A DNA stretch of 64,000 nucleotides from an uncultured Shewanella sp. (GCF_947491715.1 NZ_CANLKR010000007.1:80704-144703), one strand, 5' to 3'. Positions 1 through 9,823 are shown, counted from the first letter of the stretch. The notes: a model not told the origin generated them from the sequence alone. Made by a program: numbers and translations.

Positions 1-286
1 AGCTATCGGCGATTTCATAGAAATGTTTATGGGCATGCTCAAGCGCTAAAATACTAGGGTGTAATGAAACATGATTATCCACCAATCGCTTTCGAATAAC
101 CTCTTCATTTTGGTGATGAACCCTTTCTTTTTGACTATGCAACACAGTCAAAAAATGGAACAAATCGTCATTGTCTTTAAGCGGTGAATCATTTGCCTTC
201 AACTTAACCAATAGTCTTTCCACTTCATCGATTGTTACTGATGTGTCTTGATGATAGGCGTAAAGCTCTTTAAGCAAAGGATGCAT
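1..286 (-). CDS. Hemerythrin-domain protein, C-terminus cut by window edge
   Basis: Ninety-five codons are readable on the minus strand from ATG at 286, preceded by a strong AGGAGG ribosome site. The protein begins MHPLLKELYAYHQD and continues with HHQNEE and a later HAHKHFYEI stretch. These match helix by helix the complete hemerythrin protein at 3048-3509, so the two are paralogues. Hemerythrin domains are four-helix bundles that bind a non-heme diiron centre through His, Glu and Asp side chains and sense or buffer oxygen or nitric oxide. The third and fourth helices lie outside the window. The gene is 72 bp downstream of the phosphoketolase gene on the same strand and may be co-transcribed with it. 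The precise physiological role cannot be read from the sequence. Confidence 0.85.
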   Translation of the reverse strand, partial: MHPLLKELYAYHQDTSVTIDEVERLLVKLKANDSPLKDNDDLFHFLTVLHSQKERVHHQNEEVIRKRLVDNHVSLHPSILALEHAHKHFYEIADS

Positions 287-308
287 ATTTCCTCCTGAAG
301 CGGATCTA

Positions 309-332
309 GGCATCAGCACAGGTGCTTATGCC
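309..332. other. Intergenic hairpin between xfp and the downstream hemerythrin gene
   Basis: GGCATCAGCAC and GTGCTTATGCC face each other with a 2-nt gap and one mismatch. No T tract follows on the minus strand, so this may be an mRNA stability or processing hairpin rather than a terminator. Confidence 0.35.
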
Positions 333-358
333 TTCATCCTTTAATTATAGATGAGGAC

Positions 359-2725
359 TTACCTATGCCATACCCAATTTGCGATCCCTTCAGGATCGAC
401 ACCATTCTCTTTAATATAATTTCGATGATCGACTAAGGCTTGTAACATATTGGTCGTGATCTCAATATGCTGCATTTCATCTATCACTGCCTGCTGAAAC
501 AATTTATAAGCCATGTCGATAACTAAATGATATCGAGACGTCGCATTCCTAACCCCCATATCAAAAGGAGTGGTGGTTGAGCCTTCCTCTTCATAGCCTT
601 TAATTCTAAATCGTTTACTGCCGCTGTAATCAAAAATCAATTTTTTAATGGTATTGGGGTAGCCATGATAATTAAAAACCACCCCTTTATCTTGAGTGAA
701 CACCTCATCCATCAACCAAGGTTTCTCTTGAAATTCAATACTGCCCAATCCGCTGCTGGTCAACTCTGTGACAGACACAAACCGAATTTTCACACGAGGC
801 AATAATTCTCGAATGAGCACTAATGCCGCCATAGACTCTTGAGTCACGTAATCACCGCAAGCAGCAAGGACAATATCAGGATGGTTATCAGAAGCAAAAT
901 CCCAGACCATGACGCCATTTTCAGCTTGTTTTCGTGCTTCGGCTAAGGTTAGCCATTGCGGTAAGTCCTTTTTTCCCGCCACAAGAATATTCAGTTTATC
1001 TCGCCCTTCAAATGCTCGCTCTGTGTACACTAATGTACTGTTGCCATCTGCAGGTAGGTAAGCTGAAATGATTTTAGGGTGTTTTTCTAACATCGCTCCG
1101 AGGAAGGATGGGTTTTGATGAGAATAACCATTATGATCTTGCCGCTCTAATAACGAAGAAAGCACAACATTGCAGGCTGGAATGGGTTTTCTAAACGACA
1201 CCCCCTTACTGGCATAAACATACTTGCAATATTGATCGGCCATCGACGAGACGACTTGAGAAAAAGACTCATAGGTCGGAAAAATAGCATGTCGTCCCGT
1301 CACCGTATAACCGTGTAGCATACCAAAAAGTAAATTTTCAGAAAGCAGCTCAATGACCCGCCCTTCACGGGACATATCTTTATCCCAGTCTTCTATTGGC
1401 CATTGCCATGCCCTGTTGGTTTCTTCAAACACAGCTTGTAGTTGATTAGAATAGGTTTCATCAGGACTGAATATTCTCAAATTAGACTGATTACGATTGA
1501 GCTTAAACGCTTCTCGCATCCACTGCCCCATTTTATTCATCGATCGGCCGCGCTGTCCTCGAGGCGTTTCAGGACCATATGCCAATGTCTCTAATTGAGG
1601 CTTAGCTAACGCCCTGACAATTTCTCCCCCGTAACTCAATCGCTGCTGACCACATGTCAACGTATTAGAAGGCAGTAAAGAACGAATGTCCTCATCAAAT
1701 ATAAGCTCACCTTGCTCATTAATTTCATATAATTCATCTATCTCATAACTGGCTAACCATTTGTCTAACGCCGCTAAGTGCCCTTTATCTGTTGCACATT
1801 GACCGACAATCACTTGATGTGATTGGCAGTTTCCAGCTAATTTCTCTCCTTCATAACTCTCTACTCCTGTCCAACCTTTTGCAGTACGCATTAAAATGAC
1901 TGGCCATTTAGGTTTGACGATATCTTCACCACCTCTTACTCGTGTTTGAATATCTTTTATCATGGCATAAGCCATATCCATGGCTTGTGCCATTTGCACA
2001 AAGACATCCTCTGCTAATTCATCATCGACAATAATAGGGTGATAACCCAAGCCTTTGAACTCATAAGTGAGCTCTTCATGACTCATACGCCCCATGCGTG
2101 TGGGGCCCGATATTTTATAACCATTAATGTGCACAATCGGTAAAACAGCACCATTAGTTTTGGGTGATACCAGTCGATTGGCATACCAAGATGCGGCAAG
2201 CGGCCCCGTTTCGGACTCTCCATCACCAATTAATACTGCTGCAATTAATTCTGGATTGTCTAATACCGCCCCCCAAGCCACCGACAAAGAATAGCCAAGC
2301 TCTCCCCCTTCTAGAATTTGACCTGGTGCTTCAGGATTGGCATGTGAGGGGTAACCATAAGCAGCTGAGAATTTTTTACATATATCCTCAACCCCTTTTT
2401 CGTTATAAGGGATTCTTTCAGGGTAAAAATGGCTCAAGGAGCCTTCAAGGAATAAATTGGCTTGAATGGCAGGAAAGCCATGACCAGGCCCCACCAAATA
2501 AATAAAATTCTGTTTAGATTTAACAATTAAACGATTAATATTGGCATAAACAAAATTGATCCCAGGGCAGGTCCCCCAATGACCTAACAACCTAGGTTTA
2601 ATATCAGCATGGATCAGTGGACGTTTGTATAATACATTTTGCTTTAAATAGATTTGCGACGTCGCTAAAAAATTGGTGACTCGCACATATTTTTTTAGCG
2701 CAATAATCTCTTGAACTTCGCTCAT
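359..2725 (-). CDS. xfp: Phosphoketolase (xylulose-5-P/fructose-6-P)
   Basis: A 788-residue thiamine-diphosphate enzyme that splits xylulose-5-phosphate (and often fructose-6-phosphate) with phosphate to give acetyl-phosphate plus glyceraldehyde-3-phosphate or erythrose-4-phosphate. Family signatures are plain: GHWGTCPGINF near the N-terminus, EGGELGYSLSVAWGAVLDNP followed by GDGESETGP (thiamine/Mg binding), and QDHNGYSHQNPSF in the pyrimidine-binding domain. Length is normal for the family (about 790). An upstream in-frame GTG at 2737 exists, but an AGGGA site sits 7 nt before ATG 2725, so the ATG is preferred. Hemerythrin paralogues lie on both sides on the same strand, hinting at an oxygen- or NO-linked fermentative bypass. 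No acetate kinase or phosphotransacetylase gene is adjacent. Cytoplasmic. Confidence 0.96.
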   Translation of the reverse strand: MSEVQEIIALKKYVRVTNFLATSQIYLKQNVLYKRPLIHADIKPRLLGHWGTCPGINFVYANINRLIVKSKQNFIYLVGPGHGFPAIQANLFLEGSLSHFYPERIPYNEKGVEDICKKFSAAYGYPSHANPEAPGQILEGGELGYSLSVAWGAVLDNPELIAAVLIGDGESETGPLAASWYANRLVSPKTNGAVLPIVHINGYKISGPTRMGRMSHEELTYEFKGLGYHPIIVDDELAEDVFVQMAQAMDMAYAMIKDIQTRVRGGEDIVKPKWPVILMRTAKGWTGVESYEGEKLAGNCQSHQVIVGQCATDKGHLAALDKWLASYEIDELYEINEQGELIFDEDIRSLLPSNTLTCGQQRLSYGGEIVRALAKPQLETLAYGPETPRGQRGRSMNKMGQWMREAFKLNRNQSNLRIFSPDETYSNQLQAVFEETNRAWQWPIEDWDKDMSREGRVIELLSENLLFGMLHGYTVTGRHAIFPTYESFSQVVSSMADQYCKYVYASKGVSFRKPIPACNVVLSSLLERQDHNGYSHQNPSFLGAMLEKHPKIISAYLPADGNSTLVYTERAFEGRDKLNILVAGKKDLPQWLTLAEARKQAENGVMVWDFASDNHPDIVLAACGDYVTQESMAALVLIRELLPRVKIRFVSVTELTSSGLGSIEFQEKPWLMDEVFTQDKGVVFNYHGYPNTIKKLIFDYSGSKRFRIKGYEEEGSTTTPFDMGVRNATSRYHLVIDMAYKLFQQAVIDEMQHIEITTNMLQALVDHRNYIKENGVDPEGIANWVWHR

Positions 2726-3047
2726 AACATCCCTCACAAAATCATGAAAAAGAACCGCTCACCCAACCCATTGATGCCGTAAAGCACAAAAAATTGAGCT
2801 TTCTCATAAACACTATATGGCTCTTTAATGATAGAGAATGTGCGCTATATCAGAGTTTACGAAAAGAGTTCAACAGAATAAGAGTATAGTACAAAGATGC
2901 AAAATAGATTTGATATTAAAACACATAAAAACAATGCCTTAAGAAAGACAACAAAAGACGAAAGAGGCTCATATTTCAATCCGCCTTTAACACCTATCGG
3001 CAAAAAACTGAATGCCATTGCTAACCATTCACATTATGCAATAAACA
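2726..3047. other. Intergenic stretch upstream of xfp
   Basis: About 320 bp between the 3' end of the complete hemerythrin gene and xfp. It is AT-rich and should hold the xfp promoter, but no convincing -35/-10 pair, FNR box or terminator could be fixed. A plus-strand open frame at 2897-3160 runs into the hemerythrin gene and has no coding character. Confidence 0.4.
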
Positions 3048-3509
3048 TTATTCTTTCCATTGAGCACGGATCGTTTCCCAATCATTCGACGTTAAATATT
3101 TATCTGCCATCGGAAAAAAAATATTCTCTTCACCATCAATATGATCATAATATTTTCTAATATAATCATCGATTATTGCAGCCATTTCTTTATGACTTAG
3201 TTCAGAATCCACCAACAACTTAAGATGATCGGCAATACGATCAAAACCGTGATGATCATTTTCTAAATCCTGTATTCTAGGGTGTAAAGGAAGCTCGGTT
3301 GCCACCAATTGCTGACGGATCAATTCTTCATTTAGATGGTGTCGCCGCTCAGCATCAGAATGTAAAAGAGATAATAATTGAAACACGGGTTTGACATCAG
3401 CCAGTGATGAGCGTTTATATTTCACTTGAGTCAGTAAACCTGACAGTTCATCAATTACCTTTGATGCATCATGATGATAATCATAAAGCTCTTGTAATAA
3501 TGGATGCAT
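3048..3509 (-). CDS. Hemerythrin-domain protein
   Basis: A 153-residue hemerythrin-like four-helix bundle. Candidate diiron ligands are visible in the expected order: YHHD near residue 12, RRHHLNEE near 57-63, a central NDHHGFD segment, and a final YYDHIDGEENIFFP motif, the typical HxxxE of helix 4. ATG 3509 is preceded by a GGGAGGG ribosome site. Such single-domain bacterial hemerythrins bind oxygen or nitric oxide, or act as sensors or iron-repair factors; which applies cannot be told. It is paralogous to the partial gene at the left edge, and both share the opening MHPLL(Q/K)ELY. Together they flank phosphoketolase on the same strand, so joint regulation under low oxygen or nitrosative stress is a reasonable inference. 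Confidence 0.92.
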   Translation of the reverse strand: MHPLLQELYDYHHDASKVIDELSGLLTQVKYKRSSLADVKPVFQLLSLLHSDAERRHHLNEELIRQQLVATELPLHPRIQDLENDHHGFDRIADHLKLLVDSELSHKEMAAIIDDYIRKYYDHIDGEENIFFPMADKYLTSNDWETIRAQWKE

Positions 3510-3827
3510 ATTCCCTCCCTTAACTCGCTATCGCCAAACACATTAATGAATAAACTTTAATCGATAATGAAATGAAGTTCTGTGCGTCACATCACTGTTA
3601 GTCTAAAAAATTACCTTAAGCCATCGTTGTAACACCAGACGAAAAACAGCCATTATCAAACAGTGATTCAAAGAACTCTTCAGTGGTTACTCGTCTTGCC
3701 ATCCTTTTTAGGCTTGCTATGCTTATACCCTATTCCAAAGAGATTAACGCCAACATAAATCACAAGCCTAAAGTCAATCGAAAATAGTAGATAAAATGGA
3801 TTTGAGAATATAGCCAAGGTTAGCGTT
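3510..3827. other. Divergent intergenic region, hemerythrin/uvrA
   Basis: The rest of the roughly 380-bp divergent region between the hemerythrin gene and uvrA. No gene is supported. The 81-codon minus frame at 3680-3925 overlaps the uvrA promoter and start and lacks any recognisable domain. The hemerythrin promoter must lie here but could not be pinpointed. Confidence 0.4.
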
Positions 3828-3860
3828 TTGCACAGCTCCATGACTGTGGCATAATCAGTC
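3828..3860 (+). promoter_or_regulatory. uvrA promoter with LexA-like dyad
   Basis: TTGCAC (3828-3833), a 16-bp spacer and CATAAT (3850-3855) form a plausible sigma-70 promoter 34 bp before the uvrA start. A perfect dyad GACTG-N9-CAGTC (3842-3860) overlaps the -10 box. LexA operators of Gammaproteobacteria read CTG-N10-CAG, so the spacer here is one base short. uvrA is a classical SOS gene, which makes the assignment attractive, but the spacing leaves it uncertain. Confidence 0.45.
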
Positions 3861-3889
3861 TCTTTTTTACGGCGGAGCCAGAGAGATAG

Positions 3890-6727
3890 ATGGACAATAT
3901 TGAAGTACGTGGAGCGCGGACTCACAATCTCAAAAATATTAACCTGACCATACCAAGAGACAAACTCATCGTCATTACAGGGCTATCTGGTTCAGGTAAA
4001 TCGTCTCTGGCATTTGATACCCTCTACGCCGAAGGACAAAGGCGATATGTCGAATCGCTGTCGGCCTATGCCCGCCAATTTTTAAGCCTCATGGAAAAGC
4101 CTGATGTGGATCATATCGAAGGATTAAGTCCGGCTATTTCTATTGAGCAGAAATCAACGTCTCACAACCCTCGTTCGACCGTTGGAACGATTACCGAAAT
4201 TTATGATTATTTACGCTTGTTATTTGCCCGTGTCGGAGAGCCTCGCTGTCCTAGCCATGGCTTACCGCTCGCCGCACAAACCGTGAGTCAAATTGTTGAT
4301 AAGATATTGATGTTACCTGAGGGTAGCAGACAAATGCTCTTAGCCCCAGTGGTGAATAATCGTAAGGGTGAGCATGTCAAATTACTCGACAGCCTAGCAG
4401 CGCAAGGCTACATTCGAGCACGTATTGATGGTGAAGTATGTGATTTGTCCGATCCGCCAACCCTTGACTTACATATCAAACATACCATTGAAGTGGTGGT
4501 TGATCGCTTTAAAGTCCGTGATGACATTGGGCAGCGACTCGCAGAATCGGTTGAAACCACGCTAGAGTTATCCGGCGGTTTGGCCATTGTGGCCAGTATG
4601 GATAGCAATGACAATAACACGCCCAGTGAAGAACAAGTGTTTTCTGCCAACTTTGCTTGTCCAACATGCGGCTACTCTATGGCTGAGCTAGAGCCTCGGG
4701 TTTTTTCTTTTAATAATCCCGCTGGCGCCTGTCAAACCTGTGATGGCTTAGGTGTGCAACAATTTTTTGATCCCGAACGCGTCATCACCAACAGTGAATT
4801 ATCTTTAGCTGGCGGTGCAATTCGAGGCTGGGATAGACGTAATTTCTATTATTTTCAAATGCTCACTTCATTGGCCGAGCATTATGAATTTGATATTGAA
4901 AAACCCTTTGAGCAGCTCGAAAAATCCATTCAAAAAATTATCCTCTACGGCTCAGGTAAACAAAGCATCGCCTTTAAGTATATTAATGACAGAGGCGACG
5001 TTGTCGTACGCAATCATCCCTTTGAAGGGATTTTAAACAATATGGATAGGCGTTATCGCGAAACAGAATCAAACTCTGTTCGCGATGAGCTCAACAAATT
5101 CATCAATACTCAAGCCTGCCAAACCTGTGATGGCTCACGCCTGCGTGAAGAAGCGCGCAATGTATTCATTGAAGATTTAAATTTACCTAAGCTTAATCAA
5201 TGGTCCATTGGTGAAGCTATGAATTACTTTGAGCAATTATCACTGGAAGGCCAACGCGCCCAAATTGCCGATAAGATTTTAAAAGAGATCCGTGATCGCT
5301 TAGGCTTCTTAGTCAATGTGGGATTAAATTATTTAAGTTTATCCCGCTCTGCAGAAACCTTGTCAGGTGGAGAAGCACAACGAATCCGCCTTGCAAGTCA
5401 GATTGGTGCAGGTCTTGTTGGGGTCATGTATGTATTAGATGAACCTTCTATTGGCCTTCATCAACGGGATAATGAACGATTATTGAAAACCTTATTGCAT
5501 CTTCGCGATCTCGGCAACACAGTGATTGTTGTAGAACATGACGAGGATGCCATTCGCATGGCGGATCATGTGATTGATATCGGTCCTGGCGCTGGCGTTC
5601 ATGGTGGTGAAGTCATCAGTGAAGGGACACTAAACGATATTCTTGCCTCAAAAGAATCGATTACAGGGCAATATTTGTCCGGCACGAAAACCATTCACAT
5701 CGACTCAGAAAGAGTCACCTATAATCCAGAAAAGCTAATTGAACTCAATGGCGCCACAGGAAACAACCTTAAAAATGTTGATTTGACCATTCCAGTGGGC
5801 TTATTTACCTGTATCACGGGTGTCTCTGGCTCAGGAAAATCTACCTTAATCAATGACACTTTTTACAAAATTGCCCATATTCAATTAAATGGTGCCACCG
5901 TTGATGAACCTTCACCTTATAAAAGCATTACGGGGATGGATCACTGCGATAAAGTGGTAGACATAGATCAAAGCCCCATAGGACGAACCCCGCGATCCAA
6001 CCCTGCGACTTACACTGGTATATTCACGCCCATCCGTGAAATTTTTGCCGCTACTCAAGAATCGAGAACGCGAGGGTATCAACCCGGTCGTTTTTCTTTT
6101 AACGTCAAAGGTGGCCGCTGTGAAGCTTGCCAAGGCGATGGCCTCATAAAAGTAGAGATGCACTTTTTACCCGATGTGTATGTACCTTGTGATACCTGTA
6201 AAGGCAAACGTTACAATCGTGAAACCTTAGACGTTAAATTTAAAGGTAAAAATATTCACGAAGTCTTACAAATGACCGTTGAAGAGGCTCGCCCCTTCTT
6301 TGATGCCATTCCTGCTGTCGCCCGCAAATTGCAAACCTTAATGGATGTCGGCTTGTCTTACATTCGCCTAGGACAAAGTGCGACCACCTTATCTGGAGGC
6401 GAAGCACAAAGGGTTAAGTTGGCTAAGGAACTCTCAAAACGTGACACAGGAAAAACCTTATACATTCTCGATGAACCCACCACAGGTCTTCACTTTGCCG
6501 ATATTCAAATGCTCCTTGATGTATTGCATCGCTTGAAATCCCACGGGAATACTATTGTAGTGATCGAACATAATTTGGATGTGATTAAAACCGCAGACTG
6601 GATTATTGATCTCGGCCCTGAAGGGGGGGATGGCGGCGGTACCATTTTAGCTTATGGTACTCCCGAAGAGGTTGCTGAGCACCCCACATCACACACAGCT
6701 CGCTTTTTAAAACCCTTACTAACCTAA
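3890..6727 (+). CDS. uvrA: Excinuclease ABC subunit A (UvrA)
   Basis: The DNA-damage recognition ATPase of nucleotide excision repair, which acts as a dimer and loads UvrB. The 945 residues match the usual length (E. coli 940). Seen in order: [17 protein letters not shown], the first Walker A GLSGSGKS (31-38) with the UvrA-specific [19 protein letters not shown], the first zinc module CPTCGYSM...CQTCDGLG, an ABC signature [12 protein letters not shown], the second Walker [10 protein letters not shown], the second zinc module CEACQGDG...[10 protein letters not shown], and a second signature [15 protein letters not shown] before LDEPTTGLH. No frameshift or missing motif. Monocistronic, with a strong hairpin terminator at 6733-6765 and a possible SOS-type operator upstream. 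Confidence 0.98.
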   Translation: MDNIEVRGARTHNLKNINLTIPRDKLIVITGLSGSGKSSLAFDTLYAEGQRRYVESLSAYARQFLSLMEKPDVDHIEGLSPAISIEQKSTSHNPRSTVGTITEIYDYLRLLFARVGEPRCPSHGLPLAAQTVSQIVDKILMLPEGSRQMLLAPVVNNRKGEHVKLLDSLAAQGYIRARIDGEVCDLSDPPTLDLHIKHTIEVVVDRFKVRDDIGQRLAESVETTLELSGGLAIVASMDSNDNNTPSEEQVFSANFACPTCGYSMAELEPRVFSFNNPAGACQTCDGLGVQQFFDPERVITNSELSLAGGAIRGWDRRNFYYFQMLTSLAEHYEFDIEKPFEQLEKSIQKIILYGSGKQSIAFKYINDRGDVVVRNHPFEGILNNMDRRYRETESNSVRDELNKFINTQACQTCDGSRLREEARNVFIEDLNLPKLNQWSIGEAMNYFEQLSLEGQRAQIADKILKEIRDRLGFLVNVGLNYLSLSRSAETLSGGEAQRIRLASQIGAGLVGVMYVLDEPSIGLHQRDNERLLKTLLHLRDLGNTVIVVEHDEDAIRMADHVIDIGPGAGVHGGEVISEGTLNDILASKESITGQYLSGTKTIHIDSERVTYNPEKLIELNGATGNNLKNVDLTIPVGLFTCITGVSGSGKSTLINDTFYKIAHIQLNGATVDEPSPYKSITGMDHCDKVVDIDQSPIGRTPRSNPATYTGIFTPIREIFAATQESRTRGYQPGRFSFNVKGGRCEACQGDGLIKVEMHFLPDVYVPCDTCKGKRYNRETLDVKFKGKNIHEVLQMTVEEARPFFDAIPAVARKLQTLMDVGLSYIRLGQSATTLSGGEAQRVKLAKELSKRDTGKTLYILDEPTTGLHFADIQMLLDVLHRLKSHGNTIVVIEHNLDVIKTADWIIDLGPEGGDGGGTILAYGTPEEVAEHPTSHTARFLKPLLT

Positions 6728-6732
6728 GTACT

Positions 6733-6765
6733 CTGACGGTTTAGCTGCAATGGCTAAACCGTCAG
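6733..6765 (+). terminator. Terminator hairpin after uvrA
   Basis: Perfect 13-bp stem CTGACGGTTTAGC / GCTAAACCGTCAG around a 7-nt loop, 6 bp after the uvrA stop, followed by a short pyrimidine-rich tail (CTTTATCTT). It may also serve the converging FUSC gene. Confidence 0.75.
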
Positions 6766-6786
6766 CTTTATCTTGAATACTATTAA

Positions 6787-6825
6787 TTCCAACTGAATCC
6801 TGCATCTTCAAGTGGTTTGGGTATA
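6787..6825 (-). repeat. Solo end of the dispersed TATACCC element
   Basis: Read on the minus strand, this 39-bp stretch begins TATACCCAAACCACTTGAAG and goes on through ATGCAGGATTCAG. It matches the left end of the 282-bp element at 17190-17471, except that GTGAT is replaced by AAACC. It lies only 5 bp from the stop of the FUSC gene. It is probably a remnant or solo end of that element family. Confidence 0.7.
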
Positions 6826-6829
6826 AACC

Positions 6830-7879
6830 TTAACGGGGAGAGGCGTTAGTCAAATCGACTAATAACTGATTCACTTTACGTAAGTAGTAAATCAAACTGT
6901 AAAAATGCTCAATTTCAGCGTAGTTAGGCATAGCTTGGTCTTTATAATGCAGGGCTATTTTTTGATGTATTTGCAATAGAATCGCGTCTAAAGAATGTGG
7001 CTCACAATCCACACTTTTCGGCACTTCACCCACCATGAGGGTCGATAAGCATTGTGAGTTTTCTTTTATCACTGCTTGAAATTGTGACAATTCCTCTTCA
7101 AACTCAGCACATAAAGGACTCGGCTCTTTTTCCAATAAAGTCAAAATATTCGTCAGGTAATGAAACAACAAATCAAATCCAAATTGATAATTTTGCAGCT
7201 GTTGACGCTTAGTTCTAGAAAAGGTGACTTCAAATTCAGAAAAAGACTGCTTATGTTTCAATGCCTCCCAACTTGGGTATAATTTTTGATGCCAGCCCAT
7301 CAATTGGCACATGTATTGTGGATCAGAAGAGTGTAGTGCATAAAAAATATCATCAATAAAACCATCAAGCTGGTTTATCATCGTCAGATAATGCGCTTGC
7401 ACATCCACGTAGCTGCGATTAGGAAAGATGACACCTGACACCAATACCGCCACCATAGCGCCAATTAAGGTATCATAAGCTCTAGCTGCAAATAATGATA
7501 AACTCCACCCATTTAATAAAGAGAAAAGAAAAACAACAAAAATGGTAATAAAAAAACTGGCCCAAGCATAAGATCGCGGTAAAAAATACACGATAGCAAA
7601 TATGCTAATTAATAAGAAACTGGTTAACAGCAATGCCGCTTCTGTTGGAAACAAGGGAACAAGGTACAAAACAATCCCTGTACCCAGCGTTCCGCCAATC
7701 AAGGTCATACTCACTCGTTCTTTGGCCTTTTTAATACTTTCACCAAAGGTACTAGACACTAATAAAATGGCTGTTAGCGTCGCCCAAATGCCCCGCTCCA
7801 ATGAAAAACCATGAACAATCAACAAGGTTACCATAACAGCGATAGACGCTTGAAAAGCTTGGCGAGTGGCATTATTCAT
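6830..7879 (-). CDS. FUSC-family membrane protein, second subunit of a split pair
   Basis: A 349-residue inner-membrane protein. The N-terminal half has about five to six hydrophobic helices, with the FUSC hallmark RGIWATLTAILLVSS, then KAKERVSMTLIGGTLGT; the C-terminal half is soluble and helical. FUSC proteins (fusaric-acid-resistance/YccS/AaeB type) are thought to export aromatic acids or amphipathic compounds. ATG 7879 overlaps the stop of the upstream gene (ATGAATAA), which implies translational coupling and argues against the longer start at 7912. YccS-like proteins usually carry two such modules in one chain of about 700 residues. Here the two halves are separate genes. Substrate unknown. 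Confidence 0.85.
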   Translation of the reverse strand: MNNATRQAFQASIAVMVTLLIVHGFSLERGIWATLTAILLVSSTFGESIKKAKERVSMTLIGGTLGTGIVLYLVPLFPTEAALLLTSFLLISIFAIVYFLPRSYAWASFFITIFVVFLFSLLNGWSLSLFAARAYDTLIGAMVAVLVSGVIFPNRSYVDVQAHYLTMINQLDGFIDDIFYALHSSDPQYMCQLMGWHQKLYPSWEALKHKQSFSEFEVTFSRTKRQQLQNYQFGFDLLFHYLTNILTLLEKEPSPLCAEFEEELSQFQAVIKENSQCLSTLMVGEVPKSVDCEPHSLDAILLQIHQKIALHYKDQAMPNYAEIEHFYSLIYYLRKVNQLLVDLTNASPR

Positions 7880-8984
7880 CAAGCCGCGTCTCCCACAATT
7901 CAAAATTTTCAATCAGTCTTTTCATACTCAAAGAAAAATTAAAAATATGAATGGACTCAGGTTGACTTAAATCTATCTCAAAAGGATAGCGGCTAAAATA
8001 TTCATATTCACGTTTAAATTGCTGCATATGCACTAAGCTCACTCGCATGCGACTGATTCTTGATAAGGTTAAAACCAGCAATAAGGCATTGGCTACCCTA
8101 ATGGTATCTATTTGTATTTGCTTATTTAAACCATCAGCTTCTATCAATTGATGACAGCTCTCAAACAACATACTCAATGTCTTCGTCATACGATAGTGAA
8201 AATCATAAAATTGCTCTAATAATGGGTCCTTATCTAAAAATAAGCACTCATTCACTAAGTTCGCATTCTCTTTTCTGAGTTGCAAAACCACTTTGATGAA
8301 CCTTTGATGTTCGGCTTCAAAGGCTTGCGCTGCCCTCTTTTTGACTCTACAAAAATCATCTGCTTCCTGTTGACACTTCTTGCCCTCAACAAGGCTTTCA
8401 CATGGCATAGCAATAAAAGCATCTATTACTTCAGTAGACAATTTAAATAGCAACTGCATATTGGTATTTAGCTGTTTACGATCGTCAATTGGCCAAATCA
8501 TAAAAGTGAAAAAAAGCACGATACACACAGCTAAAACAATGCCTTGCCAAAGATTCAATATAGGAGGATGCGGTAAAAGCAATACGATAATATACAACAT
8601 GAGCACAAATAAAGGAGGTATAAAAAACCGGCCTCCAAAGCGCCTAAGGTAAAACGCCACAAAAACTAAGACGATAAATACGCCATTACTCAACCAAGGG
8701 GCTTGATAAAATTGCAGTGCTAAACCACTGCTGACAATCATGGCCAGCGCCGAACAAATAATGGTTAAAAATTGCTGTTTCTTGTCTCGACCCACCCTCA
8801 GTATCGATAAAAAGCCTGCCACAAATGTTCCCAGTAATTGAGCGTTTTGGTCATATTCACCGAGAACAAACCAGGCACAGACGATAATCACTACTGTTTT
8901 GATGGATTGAATAAAGGCATTTTGTCTTTGAGACAACCAAAATGTCAGCACTTGTATTCTATTTTGCCTCAATAGATTAATCAA
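7872..8984 (-). CDS. FUSC-family-like membrane protein, first subunit of a split pair
   Basis: A 370-residue protein with about six membrane helices in the first 175 residues (for example TVVIIVCAWFVLGEYDQNAQ, then FVAGFLSILRVGRDKKQQF), followed by a helical cytoplasmic region. The layout mirrors the partner encoded immediately downstream, and together they resemble the two modules of YccS/YhfK-type FUSC proteins. The start is a TTG at 8984 preceded by GAGAGGGG; no in-frame ATG lies nearby and an upstream stop closes the frame. Coupled to the next gene by an 8-bp overlap. Likely a hetero-oligomeric efflux or envelope protein. Family assignment is by architecture and is less certain than for the partner. 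Confidence 0.75.
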   Translation of the reverse strand: MINLLRQNRIQVLTFWLSQRQNAFIQSIKTVVIIVCAWFVLGEYDQNAQLLGTFVAGFLSILRVGRDKKQQFLTIICSALAMIVSSGLALQFYQAPWLSNGVFIVLVFVAFYLRRFGGRFFIPPLFVLMLYIIVLLLPHPPILNLWQGIVLAVCIVLFFTFMIWPIDDRKQLNTNMQLLFKLSTEVIDAFIAMPCESLVEGKKCQQEADDFCRVKKRAAQAFEAEHQRFIKVVLQLRKENANLVNECLFLDKDPLLEQFYDFHYRMTKTLSMLFESCHQLIEADGLNKQIQIDTIRVANALLLVLTLSRISRMRVSLVHMQQFKREYEYFSRYPFEIDLSQPESIHIFNFSLSMKRLIENFELWETRLDE

Positions 8985-9040
8985 AATCCCCTCTCATTCT
9001 TTATTATTGACTTCTTAATAGACTGAATAGTCAATCCTCA

Positions 9041-9823
9041 TTAAATATGCGAGCACAAATAGTCCATGATTAGCGGGTTCACCAAACTTGATTGCATTAA
9101 TGGCGCCATATGTCCTCCATTAATTTCAATCTTAGTGACATGACGTAAATTGTCTTCAATGACTGCTACCACAGCTTTAGCTGAACTGCGACTTTGCTCA
9201 CCTGTCATTAATAATACATTGGCAGAAATGCTATTAGCATACTCTTGTACCGTCTTAGGTTCATTAATAATAGCTTCAAAATCTAGAGCGACCTTAGGCA
9301 TCATTGCAGCTAATCCTTGTTGAATTGGCTTAGGTAGAGCAGAAAAATACCCCTCACCATTCCAATAGTTGGTAAATAAGGCTGCGCCCTCATAATCGGT
9401 AATATTATCCATGTTCACTGCTAACTCAGAGACTTTCTGGCGCTGTGGGGCATTACCATCTAATAAATGAAAAGCCACAGGCTCAAAAATGCACAAGGCT
9501 TTTACTTGCTGCTTAAATGCATCAGCAAAACGAAGCGCTACCGCACCACCAAAAGAATGCCCAACAAGATAATACGGACCCGATAATGCCTTCTGCTGTA
9601 AAAATTGTTGGATCCGTTCTACTTCACATTTCAACGAATAAGGTGAAAGGATCCCTTCATTGGCGATACTACCATAACCTTGTAAGTCAACATTCACACA
9701 AGTAAAGCGTGGCGAAAGCTGTTTAATTAGGGGTTTCCATTGCTCTTTTGAACTCAAGGAGCTGTGCAATAAAATAACTACTGGGCCACTACCTGAAACT
9801 TCTATTCCTGTCGACATTAGCAT
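9041..9823 (-). CDS. Alpha/beta hydrolase
   Basis: A 260-residue single-domain alpha/beta hydrolase. Visible are the oxyanion-hole strand VVILLHSSLSS, the nucleophile elbow GHSFGG (Ser about residue 109) and a C-terminal GGHMAP carrying the catalytic histidine. The acid residue is probably in the LLMTGEQS region. Length and layout suit small esterases, lactonases or meta-cleavage hydrolases. Substrate cannot be told. ATG 9823 has a weak GGAAAA ribosome site; an in-frame ATG two codons later is equally possible. Monocistronic and divergent from the sulfide operon, with no obvious functional link to either neighbour. Confidence 0.88.
   Translation of the reverse strand: MLMSTGIEVSGSGPVVILLHSSLSSKEQWKPLIKQLSPRFTCVNVDLQGYGSIANEGILSPYSLKCEVERIQQFLQQKALSGPYYLVGHSFGGAVALRFADAFKQQVKALCIFEPVAFHLLDGNAPQRQKVSELAVNMDNITDYEGAALFTNYWNGEGYFSALPKPIQQGLAAMMPKVALDFEAIINEPKTVQEYANSISANVLLMTGEQSRSSAKAVVAVIEDNLRHVTKIEINGGHMAPLMQSSLVNPLIMDYLCSHI

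Noticed and set aside
2897..3160. Plus-strand open frame of 87 codons before xfp
   Set aside because: It runs antisense into the hemerythrin gene, has no domain and no good ribosome site.
3680..3925. Minus-strand open frame of 81 codons over the uvrA promoter
   Set aside because: Overlaps the promoter and first codons of uvrA and shows no family similarity.
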